From an uncultured Pelagibacteraceae bacterium (GTDB lineage Bacteria; Pseudomonadota; Alphaproteobacteria; Pelagibacterales; Pelagibacteraceae), in contig CACDDB010000003.1 of NCBI GenBank assembly GCA_902551445.1, positions 1 through 54,786 on the forward strand: a stretch of 54,786 bases of DNA, written 5' to 3'. Below, piece by piece: positions 1 through 9,840 of this stretch (the stretch's first letter is position 1; every line of letters begins with the position of its first letter). Under the pieces are notes generated by a model that ran no database searches, was not told the origin of the DNA, and worked only from the letters and a program-made list of their open reading frames with translations. The position numbers were made by a program, and so were the translations under genes.

Positions 1-904
1 TTCTAATCTTGTTAGTGAATTTTTCTTTTTTCTTAGCTAATTCTTTTTTGTCGATTAGATCTATTTTGTTTAAAACAATTAATTCATTTTTTTTTAGTAA
101 AGAACTACTATATTTTCCTAGTTCATCTCTAACTTGCTTATATGAATAGTATAAATCTTCATCATTAATATCTATTAAGTGAAGAAGAGTCTTACATCTT
201 TCTATATGTTTGAGAAATTTTATACCAAGCCCAGTTCCTGAATGGGCTCCTTCTATTAATCCAGGAATATCTGCTAATGTTATTTCTTTGTCATCATAAA
301 TCGCAACACCTAAATTTGGATTTAATGTCGTAAATTTGTAATTTGCAATTTTGGGTGTGGCCCTCGTTATAGATGCCAGCAAACTTGATTTACCTGCATT
401 TGGCAAACCTATTATTCCTATATCAGCTATAGTTTTTAATTGAAGCCAAATCCAAAACTCTTCACCTTTAAGACCTTTGGTAAATTTTTTTGGCGCTCTA
501 TTTGTTGATGATTTAAATTTGGTATTTCCAATTCCTCCTTTTCCACCATTGGCTGCAACAAATTCTTCATTTTGATTTTTAAAATCATAAATTAAAGTTT
601 TATTATCTTCTTCAAATACTTGAGTTCCAATAGGAACTTTTAAATATAAATTGTCTCCACTTTTACCAGTTTTATTTTTACCTCTTCCATCCCCACCTCT
701 TTTTGCTTTAAAATGTTGTTGGTATCTAAAATCAATTAGTGTATTTAAATTTCTTTCTGATTTTAAAATTATAGAACCTCCTTTGCCTCCGTCTCCACCA
801 TCAGGTCCTCCAAATTCAATAAATTTTTCTCTTCTAAAACTAGGTGATCCAGATCCACCATCGCCTGCTTTGATAAATATTTTAACTTGATCTAAAAATT
901 TCAT
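1..904 (-). CDS. obgE: GTPase Obg/CgtA, C-terminal part cut by window edge
   Basis: Manual reverse-strand translation [28 protein letters not shown]...GGDGGKGGS...[18 protein letters not shown]...DIPGLIEGA; Obg glycine-rich fold plus G motifs; followed by rpmA/rplU as usual. Confidence 0.95.
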   Translation of the reverse strand, partial: MKFLDQVKIFIKAGDGGSGSPSFRREKFIEFGGPDGGDGGKGGSIILKSERNLNTLIDFRYQQHFKAKRGGDGRGKNKTGKSGDNLYLKVPIGTQVFEEDNKTLIYDFKNQNEEFVAANGGKGGIGNTKFKSSTNRAPKKFTKGLKGEEFWIWLQLKTIADIGIIGLPNAGKSSLLASITRATPKIANYKFTTLNPNLGVAIYDDKEITLADIPGLIEGAHSGTGLGIKFLKHIERCKTLLHLIDINDEDLYYSYKQVRDELGKYSSSLLKKNELIVLNKIDLIDKKELAKKKEKFTNKIR

Positions 905-938
905 AATACAACTCCTTTTGATTTTTAAGTTGTATCGA

Positions 939-1193
939 TTAATTGGGTTTTACAGAAACAAATGTTCTATCAGATTTAGTTTTTTTAAATTCTACTTTGC
1001 CCTCAATTTTTGCAAATATAGAATGGTCTTTGCCCATACCAACGTGTTCTCCAGGAAATATTTTTGTTCCTCTTTGTCTAACGATTATATTACCTGGTAT
1101 TACATATTGACCGCCGTATTTTTTTACACCAAGTCTACGACCAGCACTATCACGTCCGTTTCGAGATGATCCACCTGCTTTTTTTGTAGCCAT
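939..1193 (-). CDS. rpmA: 50S ribosomal protein L27
   Basis: [29 protein letters not shown] typical L27. Confidence 0.97.
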   Translation of the reverse strand: MATKKAGGSSRNGRDSAGRRLGVKKYGGQYVIPGNIIVRQRGTKIFPGEHVGMGKDHSIFAKIEGKVEFKKTKSDRTFVSVKPN

Positions 1194-1195
1194 AA

Positions 1196-1594
1196 TTAAA
1201 TTTTACTTTTTTCTTCCTTTTTTTCTTTTGTCTCTCTTTTTTCTACTTTTTTTGCTTCAGAAAGTACAGCACCATCTTTAGCAAAAATTTTTTTTATCTT
1301 TATTAGAGAATATTGTTGTCTATGTCCATTTTTTCTTCTTGAATTTTTTCTTCTTCTTTTTTTAAAAATTAAAATAGTTCTATTTTTACTATTTTTCATT
1401 AATTCTGCTTCTACTTTTGCTCCTTTAACCAATGGAGAACCAACTTCTAATGTTTTATCATCTCCATAAGCAAGCACTTCATTAAATTCTATTTTACTTT
1501 CAGGTTTACTATTTTTAAGCTTTTCAATTTTTAATATATCACTAGCTTTAACTTTGTACTGTTTTCCACCCGTTTGTATTATTGCAAAAGACAT
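1196..1594 (-). CDS. rplU: 50S ribosomal protein L21 with charged C-terminal tail
   Basis: [15 protein letters not shown]...[23 protein letters not shown]; adjacent to rpmA. Confidence 0.95.
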   Translation of the reverse strand: MSFAIIQTGGKQYKVKASDILKIEKLKNSKPESKIEFNEVLAYGDDKTLEVGSPLVKGAKVEAELMKNSKNRTILIFKKRRRKNSRRKNGHRQQYSLIKIKKIFAKDGAVLSEAKKVEKRETKEKKEEKSKI

Positions 1595-1621
1595 TATAAA
1601 TCCTTAATTTTTATAAATGGC

Positions 1622-1649
1622 AATATAGTTCTAGACTTCTTTTAGTCAA
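1622..1649 (-). promoter_or_regulatory. Predicted sigma70-type promoter for rplU-rpmA-obg
   Basis: Minus strand TTGACT (1649..1644), 16-nt spacer, TATATT (1627..1622), then AAGGA upstream of the rplU ATG. Confidence 0.6.
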
Positions 1650-1659
1650 GTTGAATAAA

Positions 1660-2379
1660 TTAGAAATTATCCTTTAAATATCTTAGTTTTGAAAAGTCTT
1701 CGAGATTTTTTGCTCTTAAAAAAATATTACAAGCTAATTCTTCTCCAATTGTTGAAGGAAGTGTAGGTAAATTATTTTTTAATTTATCTTTAATTTCAAA
1801 AATTTTTTTTTCTAAATTTTTATTATTTTTTTCGTGTTCTAAGCAAAACAATGAATTCTTAAGAGTATATTCATGCCCACAATAAATTTTAGTATCAATT
1901 GGAAGTTTTTTTAGTTTATTTAATGAAGCAAACATTTGTTCATAAGTGCCTTCAAATATTTTGCCGCAACCAAGTGAAAAAAGTGTGTCTCCAGTAAAAG
2001 CTATTTTATTTTTCGAAAAATAAAAACAAATATGACCCGATGTATGCCCTGGAATATGAATAATTTTTGCTTCAAAATCTTCATTCATCCATGTTTGATT
2101 GTTTTCAACGAATATATCTATTTCTGGAATTCTATCTTTGTCGTCTTTGAATCCAATAATTTTTACTCCATATTTTTTTTTTAACTCATGATTTCCACCA
2201 ATATGATCATCATGATGATGTGTATTTAAAATAAATTTTAAATTGATATTTTTTTTTTCAACAAAACTAATAATTGGTTTAGCTTCACCTGGGTCGATTA
2301 CACATGCGTTTTGGTTTTTTTCATTTATTAACAAATATGAATAATTATCATATAAGCACTTAATTATTTCGACCTTCAT
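1660..2379 (-). CDS. gloB: Hydroxyacylglutathione hydrolase (glyoxalase II)
   Basis: Metallo-beta-lactamase motif THHHDDHIGG, GHTSGHICF, GDTLFSLGCGKIFEG. Confidence 0.93.
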   Translation of the reverse strand: MKVEIIKCLYDNYSYLLINEKNQNACVIDPGEAKPIISFVEKKNINLKFILNTHHHDDHIGGNHELKKKYGVKIIGFKDDKDRIPEIDIFVENNQTWMNEDFEAKIIHIPGHTSGHICFYFSKNKIAFTGDTLFSLGCGKIFEGTYEQMFASLNKLKKLPIDTKIYCGHEYTLKNSLFCLEHEKNNKNLEKKIFEIKDKLKNNLPTLPSTIGEELACNIFLRAKNLEDFSKLRYLKDNF

Positions 2380-2380
2380 A

Positions 2381-2935
2381 CTATTTTTCTATTACAAAAA
2401 TTCCTAATTTAGAAAATAAATTTTTATAGCTTAAATTTTGACTATTAATTTTTATATTTTTTTTATTACAATAATTTACAAAATCCTTAATAGTACACAT
2501 ATGAAGATTTGGAGTGTTATACCACTCATTAGGTAAATCTTTTGTTATTGGCATTGTACCTTTAAAAAGTAAATGTAATCTAACTTTCCAATATCCAAAA
2601 TTTGGTATTGTAACAATTGCTTTTTTACCAACTCTTAATAATTCGGTAATGACATTTTCTGGATTTAGAAATGCTTGAAGCGTTTGACCTAAAATAACAT
2701 AATCAAAGGATGATTTAGGAAATTGTTTTAAATCTTTTTCAGCATCTCCTTCAATAACTGTTAATCCTTTTTCTATACATTTTTGTACATTACTCTTTGA
2801 TATTTCCAAACCTCGTATATCATTTGTAATATTTTCATTAATATATTTCATTAATTCACCATCACCACATCCAACATCTAAAACTTTTGAATTTTTTTCT
2901 ACTAATTTTGCTATTACGTTAAATTCTTTTTTCAT
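2381..2935 (-). CDS. metW: Methionine biosynthesis protein MetW
   Basis: SAM-methyltransferase-like [14 protein letters not shown]; overlaps metX start; standard metX-metW pair. Confidence 0.93.
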   Translation of the reverse strand: MKKEFNVIAKLVEKNSKVLDVGCGDGELMKYINENITNDIRGLEISKSNVQKCIEKGLTVIEGDAEKDLKQFPKSSFDYVILGQTLQAFLNPENVITELLRVGKKAIVTIPNFGYWKVRLHLLFKGTMPITKDLPNEWYNTPNLHMCTIKDFVNYCNKKNIKINSQNLSYKNLFSKLGIFVIEK

Positions 2936-4052
2936 TTAGTTTATTATATGATGTGTTTAAAAAATTTTTAATTGTATTAAGAAAATCAGGAACGTCTAAT
3001 AGAAATGAGTCGTGACCTTTATCAGATGTTATTTCAGCAAATCCAACATTTTTTCCAATAGAATTTAGTGCAATTACTATTTCTCTATTTTCAGAGGTTG
3101 GGTATAACCAATCAGAAGTAAATGATATGATGAAGAATTTCGTATTAGACTTTTCAAATGCTTTTGAAAGGTTTCCATTAAATTGTTTTTTAAGATCAAA
3201 ATAATCCATTGCCCTTGTTATATAAAGATAGCTATTTGCATCAAATCTATCTACGAAAACTGAGCCTTGGTATCTAAGATAACTTTCAATTTGAAAATCT
3301 GCATCAAAACTAAACTTTAAGTCATCTCTTTCCTGAAGTTTTCTTCCGAATTTTTCTTCCAAACCTTTTTTTGACAAATAAGTAATATGTGCTGCCATTC
3401 TTGCAACAGCCAATCCTTTATCCGGTGATTTTTTGTATTCTCCATAAAATCCATTTGACCAGTTATGATCTGCCATAATTGATTGTCTTCCTAGCTCGTT
3501 TAGCGCAATATTTTGCGCAGAATGACTTGCAGTACAGGCTATAGGTATAGCAGTTTGTGATCTATGTGGAAAATTAGAAACAAACTGTAAAACCTGCATA
3601 CCACCCATTGAACCCCCTAAAACTGAAAATAATTTTTCAATTTTAAAAAAATCTAATAAATGATATTGAGCATTAACCATATCATTTATAGTTATAACTG
3701 GAAATTCTGTTGCAAAATTTTTATTAGTTTTTGGATTAATGTTACTTGGACCATAAGAACCCATACATCCTCCAATTACATTTGCACAAATTACAAAATA
3801 TTTTTCTGTATCTACAGCTTTTCCAGGTCCTATGAGGTAATTCCACCAACCTTCTTTTTTAGTTATGGGATTTATACCCGCGGCAAACTGATCTCCCGAA
3901 AGAGCATGAAACGCTAAAATTGCATTATCTTTTTTATCATTAAGCTTACCATAGGTTTCGTATGCTAAAGGAAAATTAGATATAGTTTGTCCACAGTCAA
4001 GCTTTAATGGCTTATCAATAATTATTTTTTTTACTTTCTTTATATCGTTCAT
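2919..4052 (-). CDS. metX: Homoserine O-acetyltransferase
   Basis: Alpha/beta hydrolase: [32 protein letters not shown]; followed by metW. Confidence 0.94.
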   Translation of the reverse strand: MNDIKKVKKIIIDKPLKLDCGQTISNFPLAYETYGKLNDKKDNAILAFHALSGDQFAAGINPITKKEGWWNYLIGPGKAVDTEKYFVICANVIGGCMGSYGPSNINPKTNKNFATEFPVITINDMVNAQYHLLDFFKIEKLFSVLGGSMGGMQVLQFVSNFPHRSQTAIPIACTASHSAQNIALNELGRQSIMADHNWSNGFYGEYKKSPDKGLAVARMAAHITYLSKKGLEEKFGRKLQERDDLKFSFDADFQIESYLRYQGSVFVDRFDANSYLYITRAMDYFDLKKQFNGNLSKAFEKSNTKFFIISFTSDWLYPTSENREIVIALNSIGKNVGFAEITSDKGHDSFLLDVPDFLNTIKNFLNTSYNKLNEKRI

Positions 4053-4080
4053 ATTTTTTTGGTGAATTGCTAGGTAAAAA

Positions 4081-4133
4081 AACTTATTTAGCGGTTTTTT
4101 TATAGCGCTCGCAATTCAGTTAAATCAGCGCAT
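4081..4133 (-). ncRNA. SAM-II (SAM_alpha/metA-type) riboswitch aptamer in the metX leader
   Basis: Minus strand GCGCTGATTTAACTGAATTGCGAGCGCTATAAAAAAACCGCTAAATAAGTT: P1 GCGCU/AGCGC, UGAUUUAAC loop, AUAAA and GCUAAA conserved blocks, pseudoknot AACU (4121..4118) with AGUU (4084..4081); directly upstream of metX. Confidence 0.88.
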
Positions 4134-4137
4134 AAAT

Positions 4138-4166
4138 TATTTACAGGATACGTATGTATATGTCAA
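4138..4166 (-). promoter_or_regulatory. Predicted promoter of SAM-II/metX
   Basis: Minus strand consensus -35 TTGACA (4166..4161), 17-nt spacer, A/T-rich -10 TAAATA (4143..4138). Confidence 0.6.
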
Positions 4167-4239
4167 ATTTATTAAAATATTAAATATTTTATATAAATAA
4201 GTAATTTTTTATCTATAAAGATACAAATTATTAAAAATT

Positions 4240-5325
4240 ATGACTTCGCTTAATTTTAGAAAAATAAATATAGAGCCTTACAAGCCAGGAATATCTGTAT
4301 TAAAAAAAAATAAAAAATTTATTAAATTATCAGCCAATGAATCAGCATTAGGTGTGAGTCCTAAAGTACTGAAAATATTAAAAAGCAAAAATTGTAAAAT
4401 TTCTAAATATCCAGATAGTAAAGCAGTAGATTTAAGAAAATCAATTTCTTCTAAATTTAAATGTAATTTTAATAAAATTATATGTGGCTCAGGTTCGGAT
4501 GAGGTAATTCAGATGATATGCCAACTTTTTCTTAAACCTGGAGACGAAGTAATAGTCCCACAATACAGTTTTTTGATGTACAGAATATATGCATCAATTG
4601 TTGGAGCAAAAGTAGTTTTTTCTAAGGAAAAAAAATTTAGAGTTTCGGTTGAAAATATAATTAAAAAAGTTAACAAAAAAACTAAAATTGTTTTTATAGC
4701 AAACCCAAATAATCCAACTGGTACATATTTAAAAAAAAAAGAACTGATTAATTTAAGAAAAAAACTTAAAAAAAAAATTTTATTGGTCATAGATGATGCG
4801 TATGATGAATATATGAGAGATAAAAATTACTCTTCAGGATTAAATATTTTTAAGAATAAAAAAAACGTGTTTATTTTAAGAACTTTTTCTAAAATATATG
4901 GACTTGCCTCTTTAAGGATCGGCTGGGGATATGGCGATAGAAAAATAATTGATGCACTAAATGTGATTAAACCGCCTTTTAATGTAAATAAAATTGCTCA
5001 ATTATGTGCAATTGAATCTTTAAAGGATAGTAAATTTATAACCAAATCAGTTAAACATAATTTATTTTGGGTTAAAAAAATTAAAAATAGCTTAGAAAAA
5101 TTTAATATTTTTTGTAATAAAGAAAGTGCAAATTTTCTTTTACTTAATTTTGATAAATGTAAAATAAATGCCAACAATGTTGAAAAAAAATTGTCAAATA
5201 AAGGTTTAATATTAAGAGATACTAAAACTTATGGAATAAAAAATTGTTTGAGATTGACAATTGGAAACAATTTAGAAAACAAATTATTTTTAAAATGTAT
5301 GAGCAGGATATTTAAAAATGTTTAA
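4240..5325 (+). CDS. hisC: Histidinol-phosphate / aromatic aminotransferase (class I/II PLP)
   Basis: KLSANESALGVSPKV, ANPNNPTGTY, DDAYDEY, RTFSKIYGLASLRIGWG; followed by tyrA-like gene. Confidence 0.88.
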   Translation: MTSLNFRKINIEPYKPGISVLKKNKKFIKLSANESALGVSPKVLKILKSKNCKISKYPDSKAVDLRKSISSKFKCNFNKIICGSGSDEVIQMICQLFLKPGDEVIVPQYSFLMYRIYASIVGAKVVFSKEKKFRVSVENIIKKVNKKTKIVFIANPNNPTGTYLKKKELINLRKKLKKKILLVIDDAYDEYMRDKNYSSGLNIFKNKKNVFILRTFSKIYGLASLRIGWGYGDRKIIDALNVIKPPFNVNKIAQLCAIESLKDSKFITKSVKHNLFWVKKIKNSLEKFNIFCNKESANFLLLNFDKCKINANNVEKKLSNKGLILRDTKTYGIKNCLRLTIGNNLENKLFLKCMSRIFKNV

Positions 5326-6217
5326 AAATATTTTGATTATTGGATGTGGCATGATTGGATCTTCAATTCTAAGAGGAGTCATTAGCCAAAAATTGTGTAA
5401 AAAAGCTTATGTATATGAAAAAAATATTAAATACCAAAAACAAATTAAAAAAATAAATAAGAAAATTATTTTAATCAATAAACTTGATAAAAAAATAAAA
5501 GATATGGATTTAGTTGTTATTTCAACTCCAATGAGCGAATACCAAAAAATAATTATTAAACTAAATAAAAATTTGAATAATAAAACTTTAATTACTGATG
5601 TTGGGTCAACGAGAGGAAATATTGCAAAATTAATTAAAAAAAAATTATCAAAAAAATTAAATTGGGTAATGAGTCACCCTATATCTGGTTCTGAAGCTAG
5701 TGGACCAAAATACGGCAGCAAAAATTTATTTAAAAATAAATGGTGTATTTTAATAAAAAGTAAGAAAAACAAACTACTAGAAATTAAATTGTCAAGGTTT
5801 TGGAAAAAATTAGGATCTAAAATTTTGTTTATGCAAGAGCAAGAGCATGACAAGGTTTTTGCAGTTACAAGTCATCTACCACATTTAGTTGCATACAATT
5901 TAATTAAAACTGCCCAAGATTTTCAAAAAAATCATAAAAAAAATATAATTAAATATAGCGCAGGTGGTTTAAGAGACTTTTCTAGGATAGCAGCATCCAA
6001 TGAAATTATGTGGAGAGATGTATTTTTTAACAATAGTAAAAATATCTCAAACATAATCGATTTATTCATTAGAAACTTAAAGAACTTTAAGATGGATATT
6101 AATAAAAAAAGAAATTCTTTATTACTTGATAAGCTTAAAAAATCAAAAAAAGTTAGACAACAAATCTTGTTATTAAAACAAGATATTAGTAAACCAGATT
6201 TCGGTAGAGAAAATTAA
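5318..6217 (+). CDS. tyrA: Prephenate/arogenate dehydrogenase
   Basis: N-terminal Rossmann IIGCGMIGSSILRG; SHPISGSEASGP; SHLPHLVAY. Confidence 0.9.
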   Translation: MFKNILIIGCGMIGSSILRGVISQKLCKKAYVYEKNIKYQKQIKKINKKIILINKLDKKIKDMDLVVISTPMSEYQKIIIKLNKNLNNKTLITDVGSTRGNIAKLIKKKLSKKLNWVMSHPISGSEASGPKYGSKNLFKNKWCILIKSKKNKLLEIKLSRFWKKLGSKILFMQEQEHDKVFAVTSHLPHLVAYNLIKTAQDFQKNHKKNIIKYSAGGLRDFSRIAASNEIMWRDVFFNNSKNISNIIDLFIRNLKNFKMDINKKRNSLLLDKLKKSKKVRQQILLLKQDISKPDFGREN

Positions 6218-6942
6218 ATTCTAAATACTTTTTTTACCTTTAATTTGGCAGTTTTTTCTATCCTTTTTATTGTTTTCTGGATTGGCATTGTAATAACTTT
6301 TCTCTCTGGCCCATAAGCGTGTATTAGTTTCCATGAATCAATACATACTGCAACATGCCCTTTCCAAAAAATTATATCGCCTTTTTTAAATTTTTTTTTT
6401 TTTAAGTTTACTTTTTTATATTTTATTTGATCAACAGTATCTCTTGGAAAAAATTTATTGTTAAATTTATAAAAAATTTGAACTAATGCTGAACAGTCGA
6501 TACCTTGGTAAGTTTTACCTCCCCACTTATATTTGCAATCTGCAAATAATTTAAAAATTTTGATAAAATTTTTTTCTTTTTTATTTATTAAGGCTATATC
6601 TTTTAGTTTTATCCATTGATTTTTTTTGAACATAACATAATTTTTTTTTTTCTTTATAATCTCAATTTTACTCGAAAATGGTAAAAAACTATTTGATTTG
6701 TAAATTCTAGTCTTTAAAGTTTTTACTTTGTGTGTAGGTTTGAATTTTTTAATAAATTTTTTATTTTTTATATATCCAGTATATTTATCGTAAGATGTTC
6801 TTACTTTAAGAAAACTTTTTATTTTTTTTAAAACTTTAAATTTTTCACCATAAATGATTTGTGAACTGATTTTAGAATTAATTGAGGGACGTTCGTATAT
6901 ATTTATACAGGGATATATGCAGAAATAATTATTTTGCACCAA
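6214..6942 (-). CDS. SH3-domain plus NlpC/P60 cell-wall peptidase
   Basis: N-terminal SH3-like repeats; CKYKWGGKTYQGIDCSALVQIFYK catalytic Cys and GHVAVCID His motif. Confidence 0.85.
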   Translation of the reverse strand: MVQNNYFCIYPCINIYERPSINSKISSQIIYGEKFKVLKKIKSFLKVRTSYDKYTGYIKNKKFIKKFKPTHKVKTLKTRIYKSNSFLPFSSKIEIIKKKKNYVMFKKNQWIKLKDIALINKKEKNFIKIFKLFADCKYKWGGKTYQGIDCSALVQIFYKFNNKFFPRDTVDQIKYKKVNLKKKKFKKGDIIFWKGHVAVCIDSWKLIHAYGPERKVITMPIQKTIKRIEKTAKLKVKKVFRI

Positions 6943-8317
6943 CTTTTAACTTATCTTTAATAATCCACAAACAAATTAGTGAAGGAATTACCATAATTGT
7001 TGTTAATATGAAAAATGTTCCCCAATCTCCATTCAACCAATCAACAAGAGCCCCTGATGACGATGCAAGAGTAGTTCTTCCCGCAGTTCCTATAGACGCA
7101 AGCAATGCGTATTGTGTTGCTGTATAGGTTCTATCAACTAATAAAGAAATAAATGCAACAAAAGCTACTGTAGCAAAAGCGGCTGAAATATCATCAGCTA
7201 TTACAGCGACAGCAAATAACCACTCAGATTTACCTGTCCAAGCAAGCGCAGCAAATAAAAGATTTGTAGCTGCCATGAATCCTCCAGCAACAAACATAGT
7301 TTTGACAGTTCCTGATCTCATTGCAAATATTCCACCTAGCAATGTAAAGACAACAGTTGTTATCCATCCTAAAGTTTTTGAGTAAATTGCAATTTGTCCT
7401 TTAGAAAAACCAATTTCTTTATAAAAAACAATCGACATTCTTCCTAAAAAGGCTTCACCAATTTTAAACAAGAAAACAAATCCTAAAATTCCTATTGCAA
7501 TATTAAATCCATTTTTTTTGAAGAAACTGATTATTGGTCCACCTATTGTACCTGTTATATATGCAACAAAATTAGTTATGATATTGTTAGATCCAAGTTT
7601 ACCCTTAATCATTTGATCAGTTTCTCTTTGTTTTGCTTCTCTATCTGTTTCAATTGGTTCATGAACAAACATTAAACCTATATTCATTAAAATTATTACA
7701 ACTCCCAAAACTAAAAAAGTAGCTTGCCAATAATCGGCGACTCCTATGTTTTCAAAATATTCTGCAGTAAATAAAGCAATAACTCCTCCGAGTTTATAAC
7801 CTGTCCACCAGCCAACAACCGCCATAGCTGCGCCTGCTGCCATAGATTTTCCTTCGTTAACATTGATTTGTTCAATTCTTAAGGCATCTACGGTTATGTC
7901 TTGAGTGGCAGATGCTATTGCAATAACTAATCCTACTGTAATCAATAAAGCTAAATTTTGTGTTGGATTAATTACACTCCAGACTATCAAGCTAAGTAAA
8001 ATTATGATTTGCATTAAAACTATCCAGCCTCTTCTATGGCCTAGTTTTTTTGTTAAAAATGGTATTTGAATTCTATCTATTATTGGTGCCCACAAATAAT
8101 TGAAAGCATAAACACCGAAAATTAAACCTGCCCATCCTATTGTTGATCTACTAAGCCCTTCTTCTTTTAGCCAAAGGCTTAAACTGCTTGCAATTAAGAC
8201 CCAAGGAAAACCACTTATCGCTCCTAGAAGCAATATTCTTATCATTCTTACGTCTTTATAAACTAAAAGAGAGTCAACCCAGTTTTGTTTTTTTTCTTCC
8301 ATTAATATTTTCTCCAA
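6929..8317 (-). CDS. MFS transporter, AmpG-like (muropeptide permease family)
   Basis: Polytopic; GFPWVLIASSLSLWLKEEGLSRSTIGWAG...NYLWAPIIDR resembles the AmpG N-terminus; next to an NlpC/P60 peptidase. Confidence 0.78.
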   Translation of the reverse strand: MEKILMEEKKQNWVDSLLVYKDVRMIRILLLGAISGFPWVLIASSLSLWLKEEGLSRSTIGWAGLIFGVYAFNYLWAPIIDRIQIPFLTKKLGHRRGWIVLMQIIILLSLIVWSVINPTQNLALLITVGLVIAIASATQDITVDALRIEQINVNEGKSMAAGAAMAVVGWWTGYKLGGVIALFTAEYFENIGVADYWQATFLVLGVVIILMNIGLMFVHEPIETDREAKQRETDQMIKGKLGSNNIITNFVAYITGTIGGPIISFFKKNGFNIAIGILGFVFLFKIGEAFLGRMSIVFYKEIGFSKGQIAIYSKTLGWITTVVFTLLGGIFAMRSGTVKTMFVAGGFMAATNLLFAALAWTGKSEWLFAVAVIADDISAAFATVAFVAFISLLVDRTYTATQYALLASIGTAGRTTLASSSGALVDWLNGDWGTFFILTTIMVIPSLICLWIIKDKLKVGAK

Positions 8318-9750
8318 AAAGATGGTATGAACAATACTAATATAGCAAACAATTCCAGTCTACCTAAAATCATAGAAAAACTTAAAACCCATTTCGAAAT
8401 ATCAGACAATTTAGAAAAATTGCCATTTGGTCCAATGATTTCGCCTAGTCCAGGTCCTACATTTGATATTGAAGTAGCAGCAGCGGATATAGAAGTAATA
8501 AAATCAAGTCCAGTTAAAGACAACAAAGCTGCAATAATAAAGAAAATAACTATGTATAAATATATAAACGAAATTACAGAAGACATGAATTTTTCATCTA
8601 TATTATTATTGTCGTATTTAATTATAAATATTCCACGAGGATAAATTATTTTTTTTAATTCATTAGCTATGAAGCGGTATAACAATTGGACTCTAAATAT
8701 TTTTATTCCACATGCAGTTGATCCTGCACAGCCACCAATAAACATTAATATTAAAAAAAATACCAATGGAAAGTTTCCCCATAAGCTAAAATCTTTAGTA
8801 ACATATCCTGTTCCTGTGAGAATTGATATGACATTAAATGATATAGATCTTAAGCTTATTTCAAATATACTTTTATTTGCAATACTTAAATAAATAAACA
8901 TAAAAATTATTGAAAATAGAATTATTTTAATAAAAGTAACTATTTGACTATCTGAAAAAAAAATTTTTTTATCACCATTTAAATATTTTATATATGCAAT
9001 GAATGGTATACTTCCAAGAATTATAAATATCATCGAAGTAATTTCAATATAGGCACTATTAAAGTGTCCAATTGAGTCATTATAGTTTGAAAAACCTCCT
9101 GTAGCCAAAGTAGTCATAGAATGTGTGATACTGTCAAAAAAACTCATTCCAAATATATTATAAAGCAAACAACATAATGTAGTAAAAAATAAATAAATAA
9201 TAATTAAACGAATAGTAACTTGCTTTGATCTTGGTAAGATTTTTTCAGCTGTGTCCCTACTTGAAGTTTTAAATAACTGCATACCACCAACGTTCATAAT
9301 TGGCATTAAAGTAATTGCCATTACAATTATTCCTATTCCACCAAGCCATTGTAATATAGCTCTCCATAGAAGAATTGATTTTGGAACGACCTCCAAGTTT
9401 ACAATTATTGTTGAACCGGTAGTTGTTATTCCAGATATGCTTTCAAAAAAAGAGTCAGTTATAGATAAATTTAAACTTGAAAATATAAAAGGTAATGATC
9501 CAAACACTGCAATGGTGATCCAAGACAGGGCAGTCAATAGAAATGCTTGAGGCAAATTTAATTTTTTTTCGTGATCTAAGTTTGAAATAAAAAAAAGCAC
9601 ACCAAAAATTATGCTTATTATTGCCGAACTAATAAATGAAGAATCAAATTCATTAAAAATAAACTGAATGATTATTGGTATACTCATAGATACACCAAGT
9701 ATTATTTGCAAAACTCCTAAAGTGAAAAAAACAGTTTTATAATTGGACAT
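8302..9750 (-). CDS. trkH: Trk-type potassium uptake membrane protein
   Basis: SISGITTTGSTI, MTTLATGGFSNYNDS, FIGGCAGSTACGIKIFR selectivity-filter repeats. Confidence 0.92.
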   Translation of the reverse strand: MSNYKTVFFTLGVLQIILGVSMSIPIIIQFIFNEFDSSFISSAIISIIFGVLFFISNLDHEKKLNLPQAFLLTALSWITIAVFGSLPFIFSSLNLSITDSFFESISGITTTGSTIIVNLEVVPKSILLWRAILQWLGGIGIIVMAITLMPIMNVGGMQLFKTSSRDTAEKILPRSKQVTIRLIIIYLFFTTLCCLLYNIFGMSFFDSITHSMTTLATGGFSNYNDSIGHFNSAYIEITSMIFIILGSIPFIAYIKYLNGDKKIFFSDSQIVTFIKIILFSIIFMFIYLSIANKSIFEISLRSISFNVISILTGTGYVTKDFSLWGNFPLVFFLILMFIGGCAGSTACGIKIFRVQLLYRFIANELKKIIYPRGIFIIKYDNNNIDEKFMSSVISFIYLYIVIFFIIAALLSLTGLDFITSISAAATSISNVGPGLGEIIGPNGNFSKLSDISKWVLSFSMILGRLELFAILVLFIPSFWRKY

Positions 9751-9840
9751 TTTGAAAGAACATTATTTTATGGTAAATAAAATTCAACTCTATAAGAATA
9801 TTTATATAGATTAATTTTATAAGTAATTTGTTATTAAGTT

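Noticed and set aside
651-1169. Plus-strand ORFs 651..890 and 918..1169
   Set aside because: Antisense to obgE and rpmA; low-complexity translations with no family signal
8327-9550. Plus-strand ORFs opposite trkH (8327..8644, 8669..8893, 9251..9550)
   Set aside because: Antisense shadows of a confidently assigned transporter gene
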